From Serpentinimonas sp. (lineage in GTDB: Bacteria; Pseudomonadota; Gammaproteobacteria; Burkholderiales; Burkholderiaceae_C), in contig JALOSG010000046.1 of NCBI GenBank assembly GCA_025458665.1, positions 1 to 14,059 on the forward strand: 14,059 nt of DNA. The letters are read 5' to 3'. This document shows, in pieces, positions 1 to 7,186 of the stretch. The notes beneath the pieces are model-generated. The model was not told the DNA's origin, did no database searches, and saw only the letters and a list, made by a program, of their open reading frames with translations. Within the stretch, counting starts at the first letter, position 1. Every line of letters starts with the position of its first letter. The position numbers were made by a program, and so were the translations under genes.

Positions 1-2192
1 CGCAACGGCGAGCCGTTCACCAGCGCCAGCGCTTCGGCCGCGGGGCCATCCAGCGCGGCATCCACCTCCACCACTGCGCCGTGCATGAAGTTGTCTATCC
101 GAGTGCGTACTTCGGTCAGCCGCAGGCCAGGCAGGCCCTGTGCACCGGCGGCACTGCCCGCTATCTGCAAGGCCACCCGGTCGATATCGAGCTGGCCGTT
201 CACGCCTAGCAGCGCGGGCCACGGCGGGTCTTGCGGGCTGTGCAGGTAGGGCGGGGCGTAGTCCAGCGCCACCGCATCGAGTGTGGCCTTCAGCGTGAAT
301 TCGCCGTCGGCGGGATTCTCGAACGGGAACTGCCACAGGTCGCCACGTACCCGCGCCGACACGTTGCGCACCGTGCCCGCGCCCACAGCCTCAGCCACGT
401 AGCGGCGCACCGGTTCGGGCAACCCCACGGGCAGAAAGCGCTGCACCCGCGCTGCCGGCAGCGACGCCACCTGGGCCTGCAAATCCAGAATGCCCGGGTA
501 GCGCGAACCCGAAGGGCTCGCAGCGGGGTCGCTGGTGCGCCAGCTGCCCTGGGCATTGGCGCTGAGTTCGGTGTTGGCCCAGCTCAGTGTGGGCGCTTCC
601 ACCAGGACTCCACCGTCGGGGGTACGGCTCCAGCGCAGCTCGGCGTTCAAGGCGGTCAGTGGCAGGCGGGGTTCGGCCCACACGCCTGGAAACTCCAGGT
701 GTCCGTTGTCCACCTGCAGCAGCGCGCGGCCACCCTGCGCGCCCATGTCGAACTGGGCATTGGCGCCCGCCACTCCGGGGCGCCCGGGCAGCAGCCGGTC
801 GGGGCTGACCTGGCTTTGGCGCGGCGCTCCGGCATTCAGGCTCAGGCCCGTGACACGACCTGCAGCGTGCCAGCCGGCCGGCTCGGTCGCCGCGCTGTTC
901 CAGCGCACCTGCAGACCTTGCAGCAAACCGGTGGGCTGCAACTCGGCGCTCCACGTCTGCACGCTGGCCCACGCCTCGCTGGGCGGCAGGCGCTGCACCA
1001 CGTTGTGCAAGGCGGCCAGGTCGATCTGGTCGGCACTCACGTCCAGGCGTTCCAGCTGACCAGTTTGCGGGTGGCGGCGCTGGGTGTAGCTCAGGTTACC
1101 CCCCGGCCACGATTGGCCGTCGGCGGTGCTGAACCGCAGATTGCGCGCCGTCACATCCAGCCGGTGTCCGGTGCGCGCCATTTCCAGCCGGCCCAGCAGA
1201 CCACGCAAGGCCATCGGGTTGGCCTCCGCGGGTTCGTCCGCTTGCGCCCACCGGATATCGAGCCGGTTCAGCGCCACATCGCTCACCACATCGGTGACTT
1301 CGCCTTGCGCCACATCGGCCCAGGCACGCAAGGCCCCCTGACCCTGGTCCACCTGCAAGCCCAGCCAGCCCGACAGGTCCACGTACTGGTGCAAGGCAGC
1401 CAGATCGATGCGTGGAAACTCGCCGTACACGGTACCTGTCCAGCTGCTCCAGTGGCCAGGCTGCGTCTGTAACAGCGGGTGGCGCATCTGCGCCTGCAGG
1501 GTCAGGCGCTCGCCCCACCCCTCGGGCGGCGTGGCGTCCAGGCGCAGCTGGTGCTGGCGGCCCTCGTTGCGCAGCAGCACATCCAGCCCGGTCAGGACCA
1601 GCGGAGGCGCGTCCGGCCGTGCCTCGTCGGTCCAGCGCAGGGTGCCCTGACGAACCAGCAGTTCGGGCTGGGAGAACAGCCAGTTGGTCAGTTCGGTGAC
1701 CTGGGCGGGATCGGCCACTACAGGTGGCTGCGGGCTGGCCTCTGCAGCGCGGGTGGCCACCGCCAGCCCCGCTACCAGGATACGACCGTCGGCGGTACGG
1801 CGTATGTCCAGCGCAGGTGCCTCCACCACCAGCTGCTCGAACCCCAGGCGCCACACCGAGCGCACCGACAGCCCGGCCGTGACCCGCTCCAGGCGCAACG
1901 CCTCGCGGCCTGCACCGTCGTACAGACGCACATCGCTCAGTTCAAAGGTGGGTATCGGGCTCTCGGTCTGGGCCTGCAAATCCCCCACAGTCACCTTCAC
2001 CCCTAAAGCCCGGGTGGCTAAGCTTTCCAGCTGCGGGCGCCACTGGTCCAGACGCGGCACAATGACCAGATGCAGTACACCCCAGGTGAGGCTGAGTGCG
2101 GTCCAGAGTCCCAGCACCAGCCACAGCGCCGCCTTGGCCCACCATGCGAAGGCGCGCAAGGCTCGGGTGGGGCTGGCAATTGAAGCATTCAT
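1..2192 (-). CDS. yhdP: YhdP-family AsmA-like envelope protein (TIGR02099 type), C-terminus cut by window edge
   Basis: An uninterrupted minus-strand frame runs from an ATG at 2192 off the left edge, giving about 730 residues. YhdP of E. coli has nearly 1,270, so roughly the N-terminal 55-60% is present. The protein starts MNASIASPTRALRAF, followed by a hydrophobic, tryptophan-rich segment at about residues 21-45 that should be an inner-membrane anchor. The rest is long, beta-rich and repetitive, with recurring blocks such as DLAALHQYVDLSG and DLAALHNVVQRLP, as expected for the DUF3971/AsmA-like repeat region on the periplasmic side. Family knowledge: YhdP, TamB and YdbH are bridge-like proteins that carry phospholipids between the inner and outer membranes. 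The ATG at 2192 was chosen because it directly precedes the membrane anchor. The gene is head to head with glnE. Family assignment rests on architecture and on the usual neighbourhood next to glnE in these bacteria. Confidence 0.85.
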   Translation of the reverse strand, partial: MNASIASPTRALRAFAWWAKAALWLVLGLWTALSLTWGVLHLVIVPRLDQWRPQLESLATRALGVKVTVGDLQAQTESPIPTFELSDVRLYDGAGREALRLERVTAGLSVRSVWRLGFEQLVVEAPALDIRRTADGRILVAGLAVATRAAEASPQPPVVADPAQVTELTNWLFSQPELLVRQGTLRWTDEARPDAPPLVLTGLDVLLRNEGRQHQLRLDATPPEGWGERLTLQAQMRHPLLQTQPGHWSSWTGTVYGEFPRIDLAALHQYVDLSGWLGLQVDQGQGALRAWADVAQGEVTDVVSDVALNRLDIRWAQADEPAEANPMALRGLLGRLEMARTGHRLDVTARNLRFSTADGQSWPGGNLSYTQRRHPQTGQLERLDVSADQIDLAALHNVVQRLPPSEAWASVQTWSAELQPTGLLQGLQVRWNSAATEPAGWHAAGRVTGLSLNAGAPRQSQVSPDRLLPGRPGVAGANAQFDMGAQGGRALLQVDNGHLEFPGVWAEPRLPLTALNAELRWSRTPDGGVLVEAPTLSWANTELSANAQGSWRTSDPAASPSGSRYPGILDLQAQVASLPAARVQRFLPVGLPEPVRRYVAEAVGAGTVRNVSARVRGDLWQFPFENPADGEFTLKATLDAVALDYAPPYLHSPQDPPWPALLGVNGQLDIDRVALQIAGSAAGAQGLPGLRLTEVRTRIDNFMHGAVVEVDAALDGPAAEALALVNGSPL

Positions 2193-2205
2193 AGCACGCG
2201 AAATT

Positions 2206-5019
2206 ATGATAGCCAACGAACTGGAGGGTTCCACCGCCCCCGAGCAACATGTTGCAAAACATGAAGGGGCGGCGGCCTATTCGCGATTTGTGCAGCGCAT
2301 ACGGCGGCGCTATGAGCATGAATTGTCCCTGCTTCCCCCCGGCGCGCCCAGCCACCCGTCCATGCAGGTCACTCTGGCGCGTCTGCGGGCCCAGGGGCTC
2401 GATCTGGCCAGCGCCCTGCGCGTGTTGCGCCACCTGGTGCTGGAACGCCTGGCCGTGCTCGACAGCGAGTTCGAGATGCCGCTGGAAACCATCACCCGAA
2501 GCGTCACCGAACTGGCCGAGCTGGCCCTGGACGAGGCCACCAAGCAGACGCTGGCCGAACTCGATGAGCTGCACGGAGCACCCATGGTGCTGGATACCCT
2601 GGCCGACTCCCAGGCCTCCGGGCGGTCATCGGGCGAGCCGCCCCCGCTGCGCCGCACCGAGTTCTGGATCATGGGCATGGGCAAGCTCGGCGCGCGCGAG
2701 CTCAACGTCTCCAGCGACATCGACCTCATCTACCTGTACGAAGCCGATGGCGAAACCACCGGCAACGCCGAGGGGCGCAACCGCATCAGCAACCACGAAT
2801 ACTTTGGCAAGCTGGTCAAGCGCGTGTACGCCCTGGTGGGCGACACCACCGAGCACGGCAGCGTGTTCCGCGTGGACCTGGCCCTCCGCCCGAACGGCAA
2901 TTCCGGCCCGCCTGCGGTGTCGCTGGGCGCGCTGGAGGAGTACTTCCAGGTGCAGGGCCGCGAGTGGGAACGCTTTGCCTGGCTCAAAAGCCGTGTGGTG
3001 GCGCCCATCAACTCCACCCGCCACCCGGTGGTGCAGCAACTGCGCGGGGTGGTGCTGCCCTTCGTGTTCCGCCGCTACCTGGACTACAACGTGTTCGAGT
3101 CGCTGCGCGGCCTGCACCAGCAGATCCGCGAGCACGCCACGCGCCGGGCTGCCGGCCACCCGGGCCGCAGCAACGATGTGAAGCTGTCGCGCGGGGGCAT
3201 ACGGGAAATCGAATTCACCGTGCAACTGCTGCAGGTAGTGCGCGGCGGCCAGTTCCCCGAACTGCGTACCCGCCCCACGCTGGAAGCCCTGGTGCGGCTG
3301 GAGCGCGCTGGGCTCATTCCAGCGGAAACCGCGCAGGCCCTGGCCGATGCTTACCACTTCCTGCGCCGCGTGGAGCACCGCATCCAGTACCTGGACGACC
3401 AGCAAACCCACGTGCTGCCCACCCGGGACGACGACCTGGCCTGGATTGCGCAGACCATGGGCTTCCCTAGCCTGGCCGCTTTCCTGAGCGCACTCGATAC
3501 CCACCGCGAAGTGGTGGCCCACGAGTTCGACCGGCTGCTGGGCTCCGGGGCCGGCGAATGCCGCAACGGCAACTGCAACGGCGTAAAGAACGGCAAGGCA
3601 CGCTCGGCGGTGGAAGACCTGCAGAGCGTACTGCCCATGCTGCCCGCCACCTACGCCGCCAAGGTGCAGGAATGGTGCAACCACCCCCGCGTGCTGGCCC
3701 TGCGCGAAGACGCGCGTGCCCGCCTGGCGCGCCTGGTGCAGCGCACCGGCGCGTGGCTGGAAGAAGGCCGCGTGAGCGAAACAGCCGTGCTGCGCATGGC
3801 CGACTGGATAGAGCCGCTGCTGCGCCGGGAAAGCTACCTGGCCCTGCTGCAGGAGCGTCCCTCCGTGCACGAGCGGCTGCTGCGCATTTTTGGCGCCGCA
3901 CGGTGGCCCGCGCGCTACCTGCTCAAGCATCCGGGTGTGATCGATGAGCTGGCGGGCCGCCAGATGTACGAGGAGCGCTTCGACCCCGTGGTGTTCGAGC
4001 GCGAACTGGAAACCCGCCGTGCCGCGCTGGCCTCCACCCAGGAGGACGACGAAGAAGCCCTGCTCAACCTGCTGCGCCGCGCCCACCACGCCGAGGTGTT
4101 CCGCACCCTGGCCCGCGACGTGGAAGGCATGATCACCGTGGAGCAGGTGGCCGACGACCTGAGTGCCCTGGCCGATGTGATGCTGCGCATCACCAGCCGC
4201 TGGTGCTGGAACCGCCTGAAACAGCGCCACCGCGAAGAGCCCTGCTACGCCATCATGGGTTACGGCAAACTGGGTGGCAAGGAACTGGGCTACGGCAGCG
4301 ACCTCGACATTGTGTTCGTGTACGACGACGAGGACGAGCGCGCCCCCGAGGTGTATGCCGCCTTCGTGCGCAAGCTCATCAACTGGCTCACCGTGAAAAC
4401 CGGCGAGGGCGACCTCTTCGAGATCGATACCGCACTGCGCCCGAATGGCAATTCGGGGCTGCTGGTCACCAGCTTCAAAGCCTATGCCGACTACCAGCAG
4501 CAGCGCGGCAGCAACACCGCCTGGACCTGGGAACACCAGGCCATCACGCGGGCACGTTGCGTGCTGGGCAGCGCTGCTCAGGCGCAGCGCTTCGAGGCAG
4601 TGCGCGAAGCTGTCATCACTGCGCCGCGCGATGCCGCCGCCCTGAGCGAGGAAATTCGCGCCATGCGGGCCAAGGTGGCCACGGCCCACCCGGTGCAGGA
4701 GGGACTGTTCGACATCAAGCACAGCCCCGGTGGCATGGTCGATGTGGAATTTGCCGTGCAATTCCTGGTGTTGTCGCAGGCGGCCCGGCACCCCGAGCTG
4801 CGCGACAACGTGGGCAACATTGCTTTGCTGCACCGGGCCCAGGCGGCCGGCCTGCTGGCACCGGGCATGGGGGACGCGGCCGCCATTGCCTACCGCGAAC
4901 TGCGCCAGCGCCAACACCGGGCGCGGCTGGATGAGGCCAGCACACAGATTGAGCCCGCGCACGTGGCGGCACACACCGCTGCCGTGCGCGCACTGTGGCG
5001 CCACGTGTTCGGCGCTTGA
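2206..5019 (+). CDS. glnE: Glutamine synthetase adenylyltransferase/deadenylylase (ATase), complete
   Basis: Bifunctional enzyme that adds AMP to glutamine synthetase (inactivating it) and removes it, under control of PII proteins and glutamine. It links nitrogen status to GlnA activity in the cytoplasm. Starting at the ATG at 2206 (MIANELEGS) gives 937 residues; the E. coli protein has 946. The open frame extends further upstream, but that part lies antisense to yhdP and is not GlnE-like. The N-terminal adenylyl-removase half has GMGKLGARELNVSSDIDL at about residues 157-174, with metal-binding D171 and D173. The C-terminal adenylyl-transferase half has GYGKLGGKELGYGSDLD at 685-701, with D699 and D701. 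These positions match E. coli D173/D175 and D701/D703 almost exactly, so both activities look intact. A short Asn/Gly-rich stretch (residues 454-464, with Cys457) sits between the two halves. The gene stops one base before the convergent neighbour's stop codon. Confidence 0.97.
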   Translation: MIANELEGSTAPEQHVAKHEGAAAYSRFVQRIRRRYEHELSLLPPGAPSHPSMQVTLARLRAQGLDLASALRVLRHLVLERLAVLDSEFEMPLETITRSVTELAELALDEATKQTLAELDELHGAPMVLDTLADSQASGRSSGEPPPLRRTEFWIMGMGKLGARELNVSSDIDLIYLYEADGETTGNAEGRNRISNHEYFGKLVKRVYALVGDTTEHGSVFRVDLALRPNGNSGPPAVSLGALEEYFQVQGREWERFAWLKSRVVAPINSTRHPVVQQLRGVVLPFVFRRYLDYNVFESLRGLHQQIREHATRRAAGHPGRSNDVKLSRGGIREIEFTVQLLQVVRGGQFPELRTRPTLEALVRLERAGLIPAETAQALADAYHFLRRVEHRIQYLDDQQTHVLPTRDDDLAWIAQTMGFPSLAAFLSALDTHREVVAHEFDRLLGSGAGECRNGNCNGVKNGKARSAVEDLQSVLPMLPATYAAKVQEWCNHPRVLALREDARARLARLVQRTGAWLEEGRVSETAVLRMADWIEPLLRRESYLALLQERPSVHERLLRIFGAARWPARYLLKHPGVIDELAGRQMYEERFDPVVFERELETRRAALASTQEDDEEALLNLLRRAHHAEVFRTLARDVEGMITVEQVADDLSALADVMLRITSRWCWNRLKQRHREEPCYAIMGYGKLGGKELGYGSDLDIVFVYDDEDERAPEVYAAFVRKLINWLTVKTGEGDLFEIDTALRPNGNSGLLVTSFKAYADYQQQRGSNTAWTWEHQAITRARCVLGSAAQAQRFEAVREAVITAPRDAAALSEEIRAMRAKVATAHPVQEGLFDIKHSPGGMVDVEFAVQFLVLSQAARHPELRDNVGNIALLHRAQAAGLLAPGMGDAAAIAYRELRQRQHRARLDEASTQIEPAHVAAHTAAVRALWRHVFGA

Positions 5020-5020
5020 A

Positions 5021-5977
5021 TCAGCCGCACAGGGCCTGGGCCTTGAATCGGTAAAACAGGTTGGGCTCGGAGACCACGAACAGCCGGCCGGAGTCGTCTG
5101 TGGCAATGCCCTCGGCCTGAGGAACCTTCTGCTGCAGGCCGTGCTGGCCCCGCCACAGCGGCATCAGGCCAACCAGAGCGCCATCGGGGGTGTACTCCAC
5201 CACCAGCGCAGATGCTGCGCTGAGCATCAACCAGCGGCCGTTGTCTGAACGCACCGTGATGGAAGACTGGTCGGCGGTCACCCGAGCCAGCCACCCATCG
5301 GGTGCCCATTCACGGGCTCGAATGGCGGAGGAAGGCAGCGGTCCATCCGGCGGTTGCAAGCCTTCCAGCACCCATACCCGCTGAGGCAGGTTTTCCTGCA
5401 CCACAACCAGTACACCGCGATCCTGATCCCAGGAAACGCCCTCCAGCCCCAGGTTCCCGATTCCGCCCAGTTGCACCGGCAGCAGGGGTTGAGGGTGCAC
5501 CGCCGCACGGCGCTCTCCAGGCCCTATCTCGAGCCAGTAGACCTGGTTCGATGCCTCGTCGGCCACCACGAACCATTGGCCCGCCACGTGGGTAATGCCC
5601 TCGGGGTCGGCAACACCGGACAGCGGCATATGGCGCATCAGCACGCCATCGAGTGAGAGCTCTGCCACAGCCGCAGGGCGGTTGATGATGGCAAACAGCG
5701 TCTGCGTTTCTGCGTTGAAGGTCAGGCCAGACAGGTTGTTCTGCAGACCTTGCACCGGATGCGCCTGGATATCCACACAGTACGCCGCAACGCCTGCACC
5801 CTCACCAACCCGGGGTGATGCGGTATCGGCCAGTCCGTGCGCCGCCAGCATCCAGTGCAAGCCCAGAGCAGGTGCGCGGTACAGCCACACCACCACCAGG
5901 ACCACCACGCCCACACAGACGGCGCCCAGCCAACACCAGCCCGACGAGCGCCGTGGGTGTACAGCGTCGCCTTGCAT
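5021..5977 (-). CDS. Membrane-anchored SdiA-regulated-domain (YjiK-like) beta-propeller protein
   Basis: 318 residues. After a short basic N-terminus there is one very hydrophobic segment at about residues 14-33 (valine-rich), then a large domain predicted to lie in the periplasm as a tethered protein. That domain carries the repeating acidic-Gly signatures of the SdiA-regulated family (E. coli YjiK, PF06977; phytase/propeller-like): DPEGIT, LEGVSWD and, near the C-terminus, AEGIATDDSGRLFVVSEP. The biochemical role of the family is not known; a sugar, lipid or phosphate ester ligand would only be a guess. The start ATG at 5977 shares its A with the TGA of the upstream BOF gene (TGATG), which implies translational coupling in a two-gene operon. 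The open frame continues further upstream, but that part overlaps the BOF gene out of frame and lacks protein character. The valine-rich anchor is encoded by a run of GTG/GTC codons near 5880-5930. Confidence 0.88.
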   Translation of the reverse strand: MQGDAVHPRRSSGWCWLGAVCVGVVVLVVVWLYRAPALGLHWMLAAHGLADTASPRVGEGAGVAAYCVDIQAHPVQGLQNNLSGLTFNAETQTLFAIINRPAAVAELSLDGVLMRHMPLSGVADPEGITHVAGQWFVVADEASNQVYWLEIGPGERRAAVHPQPLLPVQLGGIGNLGLEGVSWDQDRGVLVVVQENLPQRVWVLEGLQPPDGPLPSSAIRAREWAPDGWLARVTADQSSITVRSDNGRWLMLSAASALVVEYTPDGALVGLMPLWRGQHGLQQKVPQAEGIATDDSGRLFVVSEPNLFYRFKAQALCG

Positions 5978-6357
5978 CAGGGCTTCAGAACCAGACGGTC
6001 CACGTCGATTTCTGGCGACTCGAGGAAGTCTTTCTCCACCTCGCCTTCCAGGGCGATGGGCGTGTCTGGTCCGAAGGGTGTGGAGGGCATCAACAATTCG
6101 TCTATTTCCACCCGGATCTGCCGGGTGCCGTCCGAGAACAGGTATTTGTCGCTCGAGATCTGCTGGACCAGACGGCCCGTGAGCCTGACGCGCTGATCGT
6201 CGATAGGCCGCTCGAGCACCGAAGCCACATCCGTCAACACGGGCTGCGCACCCGGGCCGATGAACTGGGCTGTCGCAGGCGCGGCAGCACCCAGCACACA
6301 GGCCATGGCGGCACACAGGCATGCAGAGCGGAGAGGGGAATTCGTCTTGAAAATCAT
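5977..6357 (-). CDS. Exported BOF (bacterial OB-fold) stress protein, YgiW/VisP/YdeI family
   Basis: 126 residues from the ATG at 6357. The N-terminus is a classic signal peptide: basic MIFKTNSPLR, a hydrophobic alanine-rich core, and an ATA cleavage site near residues 28-30. The mature part, about 96 residues, fits the BOF domain (PF04076): a start at GPG, central VRLTGRLVQQISSDKYLFSD, an IRVEID strand, and a C-terminal EIDVDRL strand. Family knowledge: YgiW/VisP and YdeI are periplasmic proteins linked to peptide and peroxide stress; VisP is reported to bind peptidoglycan and affect lipid A modification. In enterics ygiW lies next to the qseBC two-component genes, and here it lies divergent from a PhoPQ-like system. 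A TTG nine bases upstream (6366) is a possible alternative start, but ATG gives the more normal signal peptide and a CAGG motif lies upstream. It is the first gene of an operon with the propeller protein. Confidence 0.9.
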   Translation of the reverse strand: MIFKTNSPLRSACLCAAMACVLGAAAPATAQFIGPGAQPVLTDVASVLERPIDDQRVRLTGRLVQQISSDKYLFSDGTRQIRVEIDELLMPSTPFGPDTPIALEGEVEKDFLESPEIDVDRLVLKP

Positions 6358-6434
6358 GGGGGTCAACCTGTCAGTGGGCAGAGACCGGATGGGCTCTGTG
6401 GTGCTGATGGTTGACCCAGCGGATTGAACGGACT

Positions 6435-6451
6435 GTGAACAGGCTGTTCAC
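6435..6451. repeat. Perfect palindrome GTGAACAG-G-CTGTTCAC, candidate operator
   Basis: Two perfect 8-base arms are separated by one G. The symmetry extends outward as CGGAC (6429-6433) and GTCCG (6452-6456), broken only by a single unpaired T at 6434. It lies in the intergenic region between the BOF gene and the PepSY operon. Each arm supplies a TGTTCA half-site on one strand. The + strand copy is part of the PhoP box at 6445-6461. The - strand copy pairs with CGTTCA five bases further on (6441 down to 6425). Confidence 0.7.
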
Positions 6452-6461
6452 GTCCGGTTTA
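6445..6461 (+). promoter_or_regulatory. Candidate PhoP box TGTTCA-N5-GGTTTA upstream of the PepSY/PhoPQ-like operon
   Basis: The sequence matches 11 of 12 positions of the enteric PhoP consensus (T/G)GTTTA-N5-(T/G)GTTTA, with the exact 5-base spacer. It ends 11 bases before the TACTAT -10 element, the arrangement known for class I PhoP-activated promoters, where the box replaces the -35 element. The downstream response regulator is PhoP-like, so autoregulation is a reasonable inference. Not tested. Confidence 0.6.
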
Positions 6462-6472
6462 AGGTGCGGAGT

Positions 6473-6478
6473 TACTAT
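6473..6478 (+). promoter_or_regulatory. Candidate -10 element TACTAT of the PepSY operon promoter
   Basis: TACTAT keeps the important T, A and final AT positions of TATAAT. No good -35 is present at 17 bases, consistent with an activator-dependent promoter driven from the PhoP box just upstream. Transcription would begin near 6485, only about three bases before the ATG at 6488, so the mRNA would be nearly leaderless. Confidence 0.5.
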
Positions 6479-6487
6479 GATCTGGCC

Positions 6488-7186
6488 ATGTTGCAAGTCC
6501 TCACCGTGCTGTTCACCTTGCTCGCGCCCCTGCCCCTGGTGGCGCAAGCCCAGCACGACCAGATCCGCAGCGAGGTACTGTCGGGAAAGATGCAGCCGCT
6601 CGGCGACATCCTGCGCAACATCCTGCTCAAGCACCCCGGCCGGGTGGTAGACATAGACCTGGAGCAGGGCAGCGACGGGCGCCGCTGGTACGAGATCAAG
6701 ATTGCCAACGGGCAACTGACCGAGGTGTATGTGGACGCCGTCACGGGGGAAGAGATCCCACGGCCGCGTTCGGCACTCACGCTGCTTCCCATGTCCCAGG
6801 TGGTAGGAGCCCTGCTCGCGGCACACCCGGGCGTGGTGGTGCAGGCCGAACTGGAGGACGAAGACACGCCGGAACCCCACTACGAGATCGAAATCCTCAC
6901 GCGGGACGGCCGCGGGCAGGTGTTTCGCGTGGATGCGCGGGACGCCAGGGTGCTGACTTCTTTCCTGAGCGACCGGGTACAGGCCCAGAAGATACTGCCG
7001 CTGGCGGGCCTGATCGGCACCCTGGAAAGCAGGTTCAAGGCCACCGCGAGCGAGGCCGAACTCAAGTGGCGTCCGGGCCTCAGTCCGTACTACGAGGTGG
7101 AGCTCCTGCTCCAGGGCGGACGCAGCGTGGAGGTGAGGGTAGACGCCTACACCGGCGCGGTGCTGACGGAAGACAGGACGCGCTGA
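6488..7186 (+). CDS. Exported protein with three PepSY repeats, first gene of a two-component operon
   Basis: 232 residues. A hydrophobic leader (MLQVLTVLFTLLAPLPLVAQA) with an AQA cleavage motif near residue 20 predicts export. The mature part is three tandem PepSY-like units of about 60 residues. Each has a helix beginning PLGDIL, PMSQVV or PLAGLI, then a strand pair (YEIKI, YEIEI, YEVEL), then V-D-A-x-T/D-G at the unit end (VDAVTG, VDARDA, VDAYTG). PepSY domains are known as small regulators or inhibitors in peptidase propeptides and in envelope sensors. Here the natural inference is a periplasmic partner of the downstream kinase. The stop codon overlaps the response-regulator ATG by one base (TGATG). 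Start choice: GTG at 6464 is in frame and possible, but it would lie upstream of the predicted transcription start, so ATG 6488 is preferred. Neither start has a good ribosome binding site. A GCGGAG motif at 6466-6471 precedes an out-of-frame ATG instead. Confidence 0.88.
   Translation: MLQVLTVLFTLLAPLPLVAQAQHDQIRSEVLSGKMQPLGDILRNILLKHPGRVVDIDLEQGSDGRRWYEIKIANGQLTEVYVDAVTGEEIPRPRSALTLLPMSQVVGALLAAHPGVVVQAELEDEDTPEPHYEIEILTRDGRGQVFRVDARDARVLTSFLSDRVQAQKILPLAGLIGTLESRFKATASEAELKWRPGLSPYYEVELLLQGGRSVEVRVDAYTGAVLTEDRTR

Noticed and set aside
231..1472. Open plus-strand frame of about 400 codons
   Set aside because: Antisense to yhdP, with an Arg/His/Gln-rich composition and no motifs; the minus-strand frame runs cleanly through the same region and off the edge.
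2180..2208. TTGAAG-N17-ATTATG as a glnE promoter, and CATAAT on the other strand as a yhdP -10
   Set aside because: The first would place the -10 on top of the glnE start codon. The second has no usable -35. Both are weak matches in a short AT-richer stretch.
2626..5106. A very long open frame on the minus strand opposite glnE (over 800 codons)
   Set aside because: It is the antisense shadow of a GC-rich, well-conserved gene. The translation is rich in His, Gln, Ala and Gly with no recognisable domain, and glnE is unambiguous.
5880..5930. CAC/CCA triplet-rich stretch as a repeat element
   Set aside because: It encodes the valine-rich membrane anchor of the SdiA-regulated protein and needs no other explanation.
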